From Flavobacterium limi (GTDB taxonomy: Bacteria; Bacteroidota; Bacteroidia; Flavobacteriales; Flavobacteriaceae), in contig NZ_JAADZV010000002.1 of NCBI RefSeq assembly GCF_010645075.1, positions 248,001-312,000 of the forward strand: a stretch of 64,000 bases of DNA. Reading direction: 5' to 3'. The stretch's first letter is position 1. The number at the start of each line of letters is the position of its first letter. The notes beneath the pieces are model-generated. The model was not told the DNA's origin. It did not search any database and saw only the letters and a list, made by a program, of their open reading frames with translations. Position numbers and translations under genes: made by a program. Of this stretch, positions 26,613 to 34,944 are shown piece by piece.

Positions 26613-29600
26613 TTATCTAATTAAAGTAGCACTCATCAGACCAATTACCACATCATTGGCAATGGTTTTAAGGGTAAGACTTTTTAAGGTTTTATTTTTG
26701 TTTAAAGGCAAATCCAAAATAGTTCCTGCTCCACCATCAATTCCAAAACTGGAATATCCTTTTATAGTTGTAAAATCCTTAAAAGTTCTTGATACTTCTC
26801 CCGATTTCAAATAAACTCTTGGAGGTTTTGGAGCATCTGTTGTAAACGCCAATCCATCAACAAAATAATCCTGCTCGATTGGCCACCAGTTTTCAGGGTT
26901 TTTCAACTGTAAAACTTCCGAAGTTCCGTCTGTATAATTTACTTCGATTTCACCATTTACAATACGGCTTTGCATTGGATTTGTTGTTCCGGCAACCATA
27001 AAATAAATGTGAGATGCTTTTCCGCTTAAAGGAATAATTACACTTTTAGGAAAATTATCCCATTGTGAAGTAAAAATAATGTTTTTTGAATTTATATCAG
27101 AAGGTGTTTTAAATGTAACTCCTTCTGGAGTAGTGATTTCTCCATTCAATTTGGCTTTTTCACGCAATCCTGAATCATCCAGCTTTACCGAAACATTTGG
27201 ATAACACCAATTTCCGATTCCGTTTGTCGGAAGCTGTAAAGTTACCGTTTGCGGTCTTGGAGACAAGTACTTTTCGTTAAAAACATCTGTGACTTTCGAA
27301 TTAAAAAAAGAAGAAAGCAAAACTGATTCCTGCTTTTTTGAGTTATTAAACGGAATATCCCAGTTTGTAAAAGTTACTTCTTTAATTACATTTGAGCCAG
27401 TATTAACAGACAATTTATTGGTTCCTGGAACTAACTGTTGAAACGGAATAACAACCGTTTCTTTCTGATTGACACCTAGCGAAATCTTTTGCTGAGTATC
27501 TTTCGCGGAAGTATCAAAAACTATATTTCCTTCAATTTTGTTTTCTGAATTATTCTTCAGCGAAATCTCAATATTATTATTTTTTAGCTGAATACTTTCT
27601 GATTCAATTTTAGATTTTAAATCCAAATCAATAGCTTGCCACCACGTTACATCCCCCTGTTTCAACTGAATGAAAAAAGTTTTGATATTGTTGCCGTATA
27701 CAATTGCCTGATACGATTTATTAGTTTTTGAAACTTCGCTCAAAACTGATTGCGGATCATAAATCGAAACAATTTCTGCCTTAGCTGTTTTTATATTGAA
27801 AGACTCTCCTGCTGTCAAAGACTTTATAGATTGTATTTCTTCAAAGGCTTCTCCTTTCCAGTTAATTTTCATATCATACGAAGTATTATAAGGTACTTCG
27901 ATTGCAATTTTTGGATTACCGATACTTTCCGGAATATTTTTCCAGCTAACTGATTTTCCATTAACCGTTATATTCTCGATTCCGTCAAAAGGTGCATTTA
28001 CAATCAGTTTTAGGTTCATTTTTGCTGAAAACTGATTTTTTATGCGATACGAATCGGTTTTGTTTTCTCTTTTAAAATCAACTACAATATCCGGAATGTC
28101 TAAAGCGGCATGATCCCATTTTGAAGGGAATCCCGGTTGAATCGTCAGTACTTCAGCCAAAGCATCCGGCTGGATTCCGAAAAGCCCTTCGACCAAAGTT
28201 CTCGACGCCATTCCGATTGGATCCGCAAAATCACGATATAATTCGCCTCTTATGGCATCCTGATACATCAGCTGTTCAAAACCGCCCGGAGAAGCACCCA
28301 AATACATACTTTCTACTAAAGCACTTTCCCACATTTTAAATGCTTTTTCAGATTGTCCGCCCTGCCAGAAAGCCAATGAAGTATGTAACTGTTCCGCCAA
28401 AGCCACATTATTGATCGACCAGGTGTAAGGCTGCCAGTTTGTTGTACTGATCATATAAAGATCGGTTTTATCAAGTCCTTCAGCCGAAATTGGGATATGT
28501 GGAATCTGATTATCAACGTAAGAAAGCATCTGATAACTTTCAAAAGGATTCGATAATTCGGAATCAATAGTGTGGTAAATACTCCAAACACCCGGAACGT
28601 CATGCAATAATCTGTTTCCGAGAGCATCTTTATATTCAGCAAAAATTCCTTTTTTCGGAATCCAGAGCTGCTCTTTTGAAGCTTTCAGGATTTTATCAGC
28701 CTCATTTGTAAACAGCTTTTCATTCTGCTGAATCTTTTTGGCTACTTCAGCAACCGTTTTGTTCGCATAAAAATTATAAGCTGAAGAATGGATCACGCCG
28801 CCGCCGCTGTATTGCAACGCATCACTTGCCCAGATGGTCGCATAAGCATCATAAAGTCCGTCATTATCCGGGTCAAAATTTCTTTTTTCCCAGTTTAAAT
28901 GCCTTTGAATCGTGGGCCACATTTCTTTCATGAACGAGGTATCTCCTGTCCATTTAAAATGCCTCAGCATCTGATCGAAAAATACCAGATTCATATCATA
29001 ATGATGTGCAACCGTATTTTTGTTCGGATTACGGCTGATGTAACCGCTGCTGAACATAGAGGTTCCCAAGACTTCTTTCTGGCGGGCAAAATTACGAACC
29101 GTATCCAAAACTATAGGACCACTTTCAGGAGTTGTCACTTGTGATTTGCTATAACTAGTAAAATGCGTTTTCGCACGATCATGCCATCCTAATGGATCTG
29201 CTGTATAAGCACCTCTCCAAGCATTCAGGTACATACGCCATGCGATTGCGCCGTGAAGGTAAGCGGGACTTTCCCAGATTCCGTCAGCTGCAATCGAAAG
29301 AGCTGAACCTAACGTATTAATGTATGGGTCCGGTGTGGTAACTTTTACTCTATTCGCCAAAAGATGTGTTTCCTGAACCGATTTATCATACAACTGTGAT
29401 ATTACTTTTTGAGAAACATCGGTCTTTAAATCTTCACTAGCAAAAAGCCAGTACAATTCATTTTTAGAAATAGCATTTTTTCCTGTGATAAGATTCAGAT
29501 TTTCAGGATTTGAACTGTATAATTCAAAAGGTGTTTTTTGCTGTTTTGGATTCGCCAGCTTTATATCAGAACCCGGAAAATATCCTATAATACTTTTATT

Positions 29601-30233
29601 GTTGCCCGTTTTTTGTTTATTGGTTTCAGAACCATATTCCAAAAGAAAAGAATGCTTTTTTAAAGTATATTTGTTATTGGTACAATATTCAGGCTGCAGA
29701 TAAAACACAGACTCAGGATCAGCACCAATATCTCCGTCACGACTGAATTTTTTACCGGTTGCTCCGCCGTAAGCCCAAACTAAATTTACTTTTTTCGATA
29801 CATTTTCACCATACATCTTTACAATAAAACCTTCTTTTTCTTTTAAGGCAACAACCTTTACAATCAGTTTTCCGTTACCTAAAATTGGATCCTGAATTTC
29901 GTATTGCATCGTTCCTAATACATATTTTGTACTGATTTTTGATGCTTCAGTAATCCATTTGCTTTCTTTACCATTTATTAAACCAAATTTCAAGTTACCT
30001 CCCATTCCCGGCATATACATCGCAAATTCAGGTAAGTCTCCGGTTTCGACTCTAAAACCAGTGTTTGATCCGTAAAGTGCTCGGTTGAATTTTCGGGTAC
30101 CGTTTTTCAAAACAAAACTATTTCCCTCGGGAACATAATGTATTTTGCGCTGGGTTTCCTGACCAATAATTAGCGCAGGGCACAGCAATAATAAGCCAAT
30201 GAGTGTGTGAATGGTATTGTTTTTGGTTTTCAT
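26613..30233 (-). CDS. DUF4450 / six-hairpin glycosidase-like large protein
   Basis: 1206 aa with a signal peptide (to about residue 24). The N-terminal RKIHYVPEGNSFVLKNGTRK and DLPEFAMYMPGMGGNLKFGL are typical of DUF4450. The middle (about residues 300-720) reads as an (alpha/alpha)6 glycosidase: YDMNLVFFDQMLRHF, NFDPDNDGLYDAYATIWASD and STTNWQPYTWSINNVALAEQ. The C-terminal third is beta-rich and may hold accessory domains. The enzymatic activity is not known to me. It heads a minus-strand operon (DUF4450, 731-aa protein, PL11), and an operator copy sits about 95 nt upstream. No GH78 or GH106 rhamnosidase is recognisable in the window; this protein or its neighbour could fill that role. Confidence 0.75.
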   Translation of the reverse strand: MKTKNNTIHTLIGLLLLCPALIIGQETQRKIHYVPEGNSFVLKNGTRKFNRALYGSNTGFRVETGDLPEFAMYMPGMGGNLKFGLINGKESKWITEASKISTKYVLGTMQYEIQDPILGNGKLIVKVVALKEKEGFIVKMYGENVSKKVNLVWAYGGATGKKFSRDGDIGADPESVFYLQPEYCTNNKYTLKKHSFLLEYGSETNKQKTGNNKSIIGYFPGSDIKLANPKQQKTPFELYSSNPENLNLITGKNAISKNELYWLFASEDLKTDVSQKVISQLYDKSVQETHLLANRVKVTTPDPYINTLGSALSIAADGIWESPAYLHGAIAWRMYLNAWRGAYTADPLGWHDRAKTHFTSYSKSQVTTPESGPIVLDTVRNFARQKEVLGTSMFSSGYISRNPNKNTVAHHYDMNLVFFDQMLRHFKWTGDTSFMKEMWPTIQRHLNWEKRNFDPDNDGLYDAYATIWASDALQYSGGGVIHSSAYNFYANKTVAEVAKKIQQNEKLFTNEADKILKASKEQLWIPKKGIFAEYKDALGNRLLHDVPGVWSIYHTIDSELSNPFESYQMLSYVDNQIPHIPISAEGLDKTDLYMISTTNWQPYTWSINNVALAEQLHTSLAFWQGGQSEKAFKMWESALVESMYLGASPGGFEQLMYQDAIRGELYRDFADPIGMASRTLVEGLFGIQPDALAEVLTIQPGFPSKWDHAALDIPDIVVDFKRENKTDSYRIKNQFSAKMNLKLIVNAPFDGIENITVNGKSVSWKNIPESIGNPKIAIEVPYNTSYDMKINWKGEAFEEIQSIKSLTAGESFNIKTAKAEIVSIYDPQSVLSEVSKTNKSYQAIVYGNNIKTFFIQLKQGDVTWWQAIDLDLKSKIESESIQLKNNNIEISLKNNSENKIEGNIVFDTSAKDTQQKISLGVNQKETVVIPFQQLVPGTNKLSVNTGSNVIKEVTFTNWDIPFNNSKKQESVLLSSFFNSKVTDVFNEKYLSPRPQTVTLQLPTNGIGNWCYPNVSVKLDDSGLREKAKLNGEITTPEGVTFKTPSDINSKNIIFTSQWDNFPKSVIIPLSGKASHIYFMVAGTTNPMQSRIVNGEIEVNYTDGTSEVLQLKNPENWWPIEQDYFVDGLAFTTDAPKPPRVYLKSGEVSRTFKDFTTIKGYSSFGIDGGAGTILDLPLNKNKTLKSLTLKTIANDVVIGLMSATLIR

Positions 30234-30325
30234 AAAATTTGAGAATCAGAGGGCACTTAATCATTATCAAATGCATAAAAAATGTTGATAATTTAATTGC
30301 AATTTCTTTGTTTTTTTAAGGTATT

Positions 30326-30343
30326 GCATCCTGTACCTACCTG
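30326..30343 (-). promoter_or_regulatory. PUL direct-repeat operator for the DUF4450 operon
   Basis: On the minus strand CAGGTAGGTACAGGATGC, with CAGG repeated at a 10-bp period. The expected -7 position 19 bp on reads GAAATTGC, a poor match (3 of 6), the weakest of the nine sites. It sits 42 bp from the divergent copy at 30386-30403. Confidence 0.65.
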
Positions 30344-30385
30344 ATTTATTTTAATATCATAATTTATATTCTTTCATTTTTTTAA

Positions 30386-30430
30386 CATCATAGTACAGGA
30401 TACTATATAAATAAGTAACCGTTAGTTTTG
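30386..30430 (+). promoter_or_regulatory. PUL direct-repeat operator and -7 box for the esterase-GH2-CE12-GH43 operon
   Basis: The operator CATCATAGTACAGGATAC (30386-30403) is followed, after exactly 19 bp, by a perfect -7 box TAGTTTTG (30423-30430). The transcript would start near 30436, about 22 nt before the TTG start codon of the first gene. Confidence 0.75.
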
Positions 30431-30458
30431 AAAATACAATAATTTAAATAGAAAAACT

Positions 30459-31802
30459 TTGATAAACGTTAAAACTTCTCTTTGTGCTATTTTTTGTTTT
30501 GCCTTGCAGTTGAACCTGCTCGCCCTGAACAATAGTTCTTATGAAAAAATAATACCTCAGAAAAACATTGACAGTAAATTGTTTTATTTTGGGAATACAC
30601 TGAAAAATACAAAAGGAATTTCTATAAATACCGCCCTGACCTATAATACTACAACAGGCTATGGTTTCGATATGAATTCGGCTTCGAATGCAACAATCAA
30701 TTCTAATACATTTTCTACAGTTAAACCAACATATTTTTCTGTAAAAATTCCCGAAGGAAATTATCAGATTGAAGTGGTGATGGGAAGTTCTGAAAAACAA
30801 ACCAATGTTACCATTAAAGCCGAATCACGAAGGTTAATGCTGAATCAGCTTTCGATACAAAAAGGCAAAACGATAACCAAAATTTTTAATGTAAATATCA
30901 GAACTCCAAAAATTGATGATACTCAAAATGTTTCCCTTAAAGACAGGGAAAAAGATATCCTGAACTGGGATGATAAACTTACACTGGAGTTTTTAGGAGA
31001 TGTAGCAATTCAGAGCATAAAAATTACTCCAAAAGACAATTTAACTGTAGTTTATTTAGCAGGAGATTCAACCGTTACCGATCAGGATGTGGAACCATGG
31101 GCTTCTTGGGGACAATTTATAACCAATTATTTTGACAATAGCGTTGTAGTTGCCAATTATGCGGTTTCAGGTTCGGCGCTAAGTTCTTTCAAAGGTGGAA
31201 ATCGTTTAAAAAAGATTCTTTCACTCATTAAAAAAGGAGATTATCTGTTTGTAGAATTTGGACATAATGACGAAAAGATTAAAGGAGAAGGGAATGGCGC
31301 GTGGGGTTCTTATTCAACTCTTTTAGCCGAATTTGTTCAGTCGGCCAAAGACAAAGGAGCAATTCCGGTTTTGGTAACACCAACACAAAGACGCGCTTTC
31401 AATGAAAACGGAACTTTAAAAGAAACACATGGTGATTTTCCTGCTGCCATGCGAACTGTTGCAGAAAAAAACAATGTAGCGCTTATTGACATTACAAAAA
31501 TAACAACCGAATTATACGAAACCTGGGGCGATGAACCTTCCAGAAAGGCTTTTGTACAATATCCCGCCAATACTTTTCCGGGACAGGTAAAAGCTTTGGA
31601 GGATAACACTCATTTTAATAGTTTTGGAGCAAATGAAATTGCGCTTTGTGTTTTGAAAGGAATTCGTGAAATTGATATTCCGCTAAAAAAGCAAATTCAA
31701 AAAGAAGTTCCATATTACAATCCTAAAAAACCAAATTATATTTCGAACTGGACACTTCCTTTGAGTAACCGATTTGAAATTACTAAACCAGATGGTAACT
31801 AA
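30459..31802 (+). CDS. SGNH/GDSL rhamnogalacturonan acetylesterase-like (CE12 type) with N-terminal beta domain
   Basis: 447 aa. No ATG precedes the signal peptide in frame, so the start is TTG at 30459 (TTG-ATA-AAC-GTT-AAA). It gives a normal signal sequence (INVKTSLCAIFCFALQLNLL). Residues about 35-190 form a beta-rich domain resembling the N-terminal part of YteP/YesT-like esterases. The SGNH fold begins at VVYLAGDSTVTDQD (Ser204 nucleophile in GDST), with the GSALSSF block, FVEFGHNDEKI (Asn) and NTHFNSFGANEI (His). It should remove acetyl groups from RG-I galacturonate. First gene of a plus-strand operon; the gap to the GH2 gene is 22 nt. Confidence 0.85.
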   Translation: MINVKTSLCAIFCFALQLNLLALNNSSYEKIIPQKNIDSKLFYFGNTLKNTKGISINTALTYNTTTGYGFDMNSASNATINSNTFSTVKPTYFSVKIPEGNYQIEVVMGSSEKQTNVTIKAESRRLMLNQLSIQKGKTITKIFNVNIRTPKIDDTQNVSLKDREKDILNWDDKLTLEFLGDVAIQSIKITPKDNLTVVYLAGDSTVTDQDVEPWASWGQFITNYFDNSVVVANYAVSGSALSSFKGGNRLKKILSLIKKGDYLFVEFGHNDEKIKGEGNGAWGSYSTLLAEFVQSAKDKGAIPVLVTPTQRRAFNENGTLKETHGDFPAAMRTVAEKNNVALIDITKITTELYETWGDEPSRKAFVQYPANTFPGQVKALEDNTHFNSFGANEIALCVLKGIREIDIPLKKQIQKEVPYYNPKKPNYISNWTLPLSNRFEITKPDGN

Positions 31803-31824
31803 ACCATTATAGAAAAACTTATTT

Positions 31825-34680
31825 ATGTTACTAAAAAACACCATTCAGAACTTTACAATCGCTGCCATTGCCTTACTTTCTTATCAAAATAGCGCCGCAC
31901 AGCAAACGGATAAAGTTTATCTTTCCGGAAAAGATTTTGAACATCCTGTACAATGGGATTTCTTTTGTACCGGAGGCAATAATAGCCAAAAATGGTCTAA
32001 AATAAATGTTCCTTCTCAATGGGAATTGGAAGGTTTTGGAGAATATACCTATGGAAGGTGGTATAAAGAACTAAACCAAAAAGAACCAAGCAAAGAAGAA
32101 GGTTTGTATAAGTTTGAATTTGAAGTTCCAGCCGACTATAAAGATAAAGTGGTTCAGATCGTATTTGGCGGAGCCATGACGGATACCGAAGTAAAAGTAA
32201 ACGGAAAACTTGCCGGAGCGATCCATCAGGGTGGTTTTTATGAATTTAAATATGATATTACTTCTTTATTAAAATTCGGATCTAAAAATACGTTGGAAGT
32301 TCATGTCTGGAAACATTCTGCCAATAAATCTGTAAATGCAGCCGAAAGAAGGGCGGATTGGTGGCTGTTTGGCGGAATTTATCGTCCGGTATGGTTAGAA
32401 GTTTCCCCTAAAACCCATATCCAGCATATTGCTGTAAATCCAAAAATGGACGGTTCAATTACTGTTGATTTAAACCTTAAAAATGTTTCTAAAAATGCTG
32501 TTTTAGAAGCTACTCTAAAAGGATTAAAAGGAGAAAAATTCGAAACCTTTACTTTTCCGATAAAAGCCAAAAGTACTAAGGAATCAATTGCTGCGCAGTG
32601 GAAAAACATTAAACCGTGGAATCCGGAAAGTCCTAATTTATATGATTTAGAATTAGTTTTAAAACAAAACGGAAACGTCGTGCATACGTATGACAAGCGA
32701 ATTGGTTTCAGAACTTTAGAATTTAAAAAACAAGACGGAATCTATGTAAACGGTACTAAAATCGTCATGAAAGGAATCAACCGTCATTCTTTCTGGCCTG
32801 AAGGCGGACGAAGCACCAGCAAACGCATCAGCGAACTGGATGGAAAATTACTGAAAGACATGAACATGAATGCCGTTCGCGGACACTATCCGCCTGATGA
32901 GCACTTTCTGGAAGTTTGTGACTCTTTAGGACTTTTTGTTCTGAATGAACTGGCAGGCTGGCAAAACTCTTATGATACGGAAACCGGAACTAAATTAGTT
33001 ACTGAAATGGTGGTTCGTGATGTAAATCACCCGTCCGTAATAATCTGGGATAATGGTAACGAAGGCGGATGGAATTACAACGTGGATAAAGTTTTTGAAG
33101 ATAATGACCCACAAAAAAGAATCGTAATTCACCCGTGGGCTGATTTTAATGGCTGGGACACGCACCACTACCCGACTTATTTAACGGGAATGCATCGTTT
33201 TAATGCGGGAGAAAATGTATTTTTCCCAACCGAATTCATGCACGGAACCTATGATAATGGACACGGAGCTGCTCTTGAAGATTTTTGGACCAGATACAAA
33301 CAAAGTCCGCTTTTTGCAGGAGGATTCATGTGGGCGATGCTGGACGAAGCAGTTTTCCGTTCAGACTGGAAAGGAGATGCTAAATTTGACTCAAAAGGTT
33401 CTTTAGCAGCTGATGGAATTTTAGGACCACACCGTGAAAGAGAAGGAAGCTACTATACCGTAAAAGAAGTCTGGTCACCAATTCAGTTTCAGCCAAAACA
33501 GGTAAATGCAGATTTTGATGGTTCTTTTTTAATTACAAATGACTATCTTTTCAGTAATCTGAATTCCTGCAAAATGGAATTTAAAGTCCTAAAATCTGAT
33601 AATGATGTTTTATATACTAATGGAACTTCAAAGGAAATCAGTTCAGGTAAAATTGAAATTCCGAGCATTGATCCGGGTGAAACACGTAAAATTCAATTTG
33701 CTGTTCCAAACAATCTGGCAGAAGGAGATATTTTATCCATTTCGGCTTACGATCAGTTCAATAAAGAAATTTATACCTGGACGTGGCCAATTCATAAAGC
33801 GAAATATTATGCTGCTAAATTTTTAGCGGTTCAAAATACAAAAGCAAAAGCTTCTGGTGTAAAAACCGGAAATGAAATTACCTTAAGAGGAAATGATGTT
33901 ACAGTTGTTTTAGATGCTGCAACCGGAGAAATTACTTCGGTTAAAAACGGAACCAATACAATTCCGTTAACAAATGGTCCAAGACCAATCGGAATGAAAG
34001 CCAAATTAAAAGACATTCAGGTTTCACAGGAAGGTGATAAAGCGGTTTGTACAGTAACGTATACTGGAGGTTTATCTTCCATCAAATGGATTATGGAACC
34101 GGACGGAAGGTTTAAAATGGAATTGATTGCTCTTAAAAATGCCTCTGGAGGAGAAGGTTTTGACGGTGCTTTTTTTGAAGATAAAATAAACTCATGGGGT
34201 GTCACTTTCAGTTTTCCTGAGAAAGACGTAACCGGAATCAAATGGTTTGGAAAAGGTCCGTACCATGTCTGGAAAAACAGATTAAAAGGAACTACTTTCG
34301 GCATCTGGGAGAAAGATTACAACACCACCATAACCGGAGAAAGTTTTGAAAACCTGATTTATCCTGAATTCAAAGGATATCATGCCAATTTATTAGGTGC
34401 AAATTTAAAAGCAGGAGCTTCATCGTTCAAAGTTTTCAGTGAATCTGATAATTTGTTTTTGAGATTATTCACTCCGGACTTACCTAAAAATGGTTTCGCA
34501 GGAAGTTATCCGCAGCCAGCCTTTCCGGAAGGAGATATTTCATTTATGTATGAAATTCCGGCTATGAGAGATTTCAAACCTTTGGAACATCAGGGACCAG
34601 AAAGCCAGGCAACCAACATCAGAATTAAAAGCGGTGACGACGGAATCAAAATGAATTTATGGTTTGATTTTAGGAAGTAG
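31825..34680 (+). CDS. GH2 family beta-glycosidase (beta-galactosidase-like)
   Basis: 951 aa with a signal peptide ending NSAAQQ. The GH2 order is visible: jelly-roll sugar-binding domain (VPSQWELEGFGEYTYGRWYK), immunoglobulin-like domain (WNPESPNLYDLELVLKQNG), TIM barrel (GINRHSFWPEGGRSTSKRIS, NMNAVRGHYPPDEHFLEVCD). Glu413 in WDNGNEGGWN is the acid/base and Glu470 in FPTEFMHG the likely nucleophile. A large C-terminal domain follows. It probably removes beta-linked galactose or a related sugar from RG-I side chains or oligomers. It is in one operon with acetylesterases on both sides. The exact substrate is not determined. Confidence 0.9.
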   Translation: MLLKNTIQNFTIAAIALLSYQNSAAQQTDKVYLSGKDFEHPVQWDFFCTGGNNSQKWSKINVPSQWELEGFGEYTYGRWYKELNQKEPSKEEGLYKFEFEVPADYKDKVVQIVFGGAMTDTEVKVNGKLAGAIHQGGFYEFKYDITSLLKFGSKNTLEVHVWKHSANKSVNAAERRADWWLFGGIYRPVWLEVSPKTHIQHIAVNPKMDGSITVDLNLKNVSKNAVLEATLKGLKGEKFETFTFPIKAKSTKESIAAQWKNIKPWNPESPNLYDLELVLKQNGNVVHTYDKRIGFRTLEFKKQDGIYVNGTKIVMKGINRHSFWPEGGRSTSKRISELDGKLLKDMNMNAVRGHYPPDEHFLEVCDSLGLFVLNELAGWQNSYDTETGTKLVTEMVVRDVNHPSVIIWDNGNEGGWNYNVDKVFEDNDPQKRIVIHPWADFNGWDTHHYPTYLTGMHRFNAGENVFFPTEFMHGTYDNGHGAALEDFWTRYKQSPLFAGGFMWAMLDEAVFRSDWKGDAKFDSKGSLAADGILGPHREREGSYYTVKEVWSPIQFQPKQVNADFDGSFLITNDYLFSNLNSCKMEFKVLKSDNDVLYTNGTSKEISSGKIEIPSIDPGETRKIQFAVPNNLAEGDILSISAYDQFNKEIYTWTWPIHKAKYYAAKFLAVQNTKAKASGVKTGNEITLRGNDVTVVLDAATGEITSVKNGTNTIPLTNGPRPIGMKAKLKDIQVSQEGDKAVCTVTYTGGLSSIKWIMEPDGRFKMELIALKNASGGEGFDGAFFEDKINSWGVTFSFPEKDVTGIKWFGKGPYHVWKNRLKGTTFGIWEKDYNTTITGESFENLIYPEFKGYHANLLGANLKAGASSFKVFSESDNLFLRLFTPDLPKNGFAGSYPQPAFPEGDISFMYEIPAMRDFKPLEHQGPESQATNIRIKSGDDGIKMNLWFDFRK

Positions 34681-34685
34681 ATTTT

Positions 34686-34724
34686 TTGTTTCAGGTTTGG
34701 GTTGTTTCAGGTTTCAGGTTTTTG
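34686..34724 (+). repeat. Short direct repeats of TTTCAGGTTT
   Basis: TTTCAGGTTT recurs three times within about 35 nt just after the GH2 stop codon. It is low-complexity intergenic sequence; no function is apparent. Confidence 0.4.
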
Positions 34725-34750
34725 CTCTTTGTCTATAATCTATTCTCATA

Positions 34751-34883
34751 GTTTTGTCATTCTGAGGAACGAAGACACAAGTGATAACGAACTGGCGAAG
34801 CAATCTCCGGTAGTTTATCCACTCCGATTGTCAATCTTTGTAGAGTTACTTGCGAAGATTCTTCGTTCCTCAGAATGACAAAC
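34751..34883. repeat. Interspersed inverted repeat, second copy of the GTCAATCTTTGTAGAGTTAC family
   Basis: The arms 34751-34775 and 34860-34883 (GTCATTCTGAGGAACGAAGA and complement) are inverted copies. The centre carries GTCAATCTTTGTAGAGTTAC (34830-34849), identical to the core at 24197-24216. It fills most of the 264-nt GH2-CE12 gap and separates two genes of what otherwise looks like one operon, so it may attenuate or process the transcript. Confidence 0.85.
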
Positions 34884-34944
34884 TAGATGGAATTAAACAA
34901 TACAAAAAATACATTTTACATTTCACAAAACACATTTCACACAT

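Noticed and set aside
26569..26814. 81-codon plus-strand open frame at the end of the DUF4450 gene
   Set aside because: It mostly overlaps the DUF4450 coding sequence on the other strand and starts in AT-rich intergenic sequence; no family features.
30444..30800. 118-codon minus-strand open frame at the start of the esterase gene
   Set aside because: It is antisense to the signal peptide and N-terminal domain of a well-supported gene and has a cysteine/isoleucine-rich composition typical of shadow frames.
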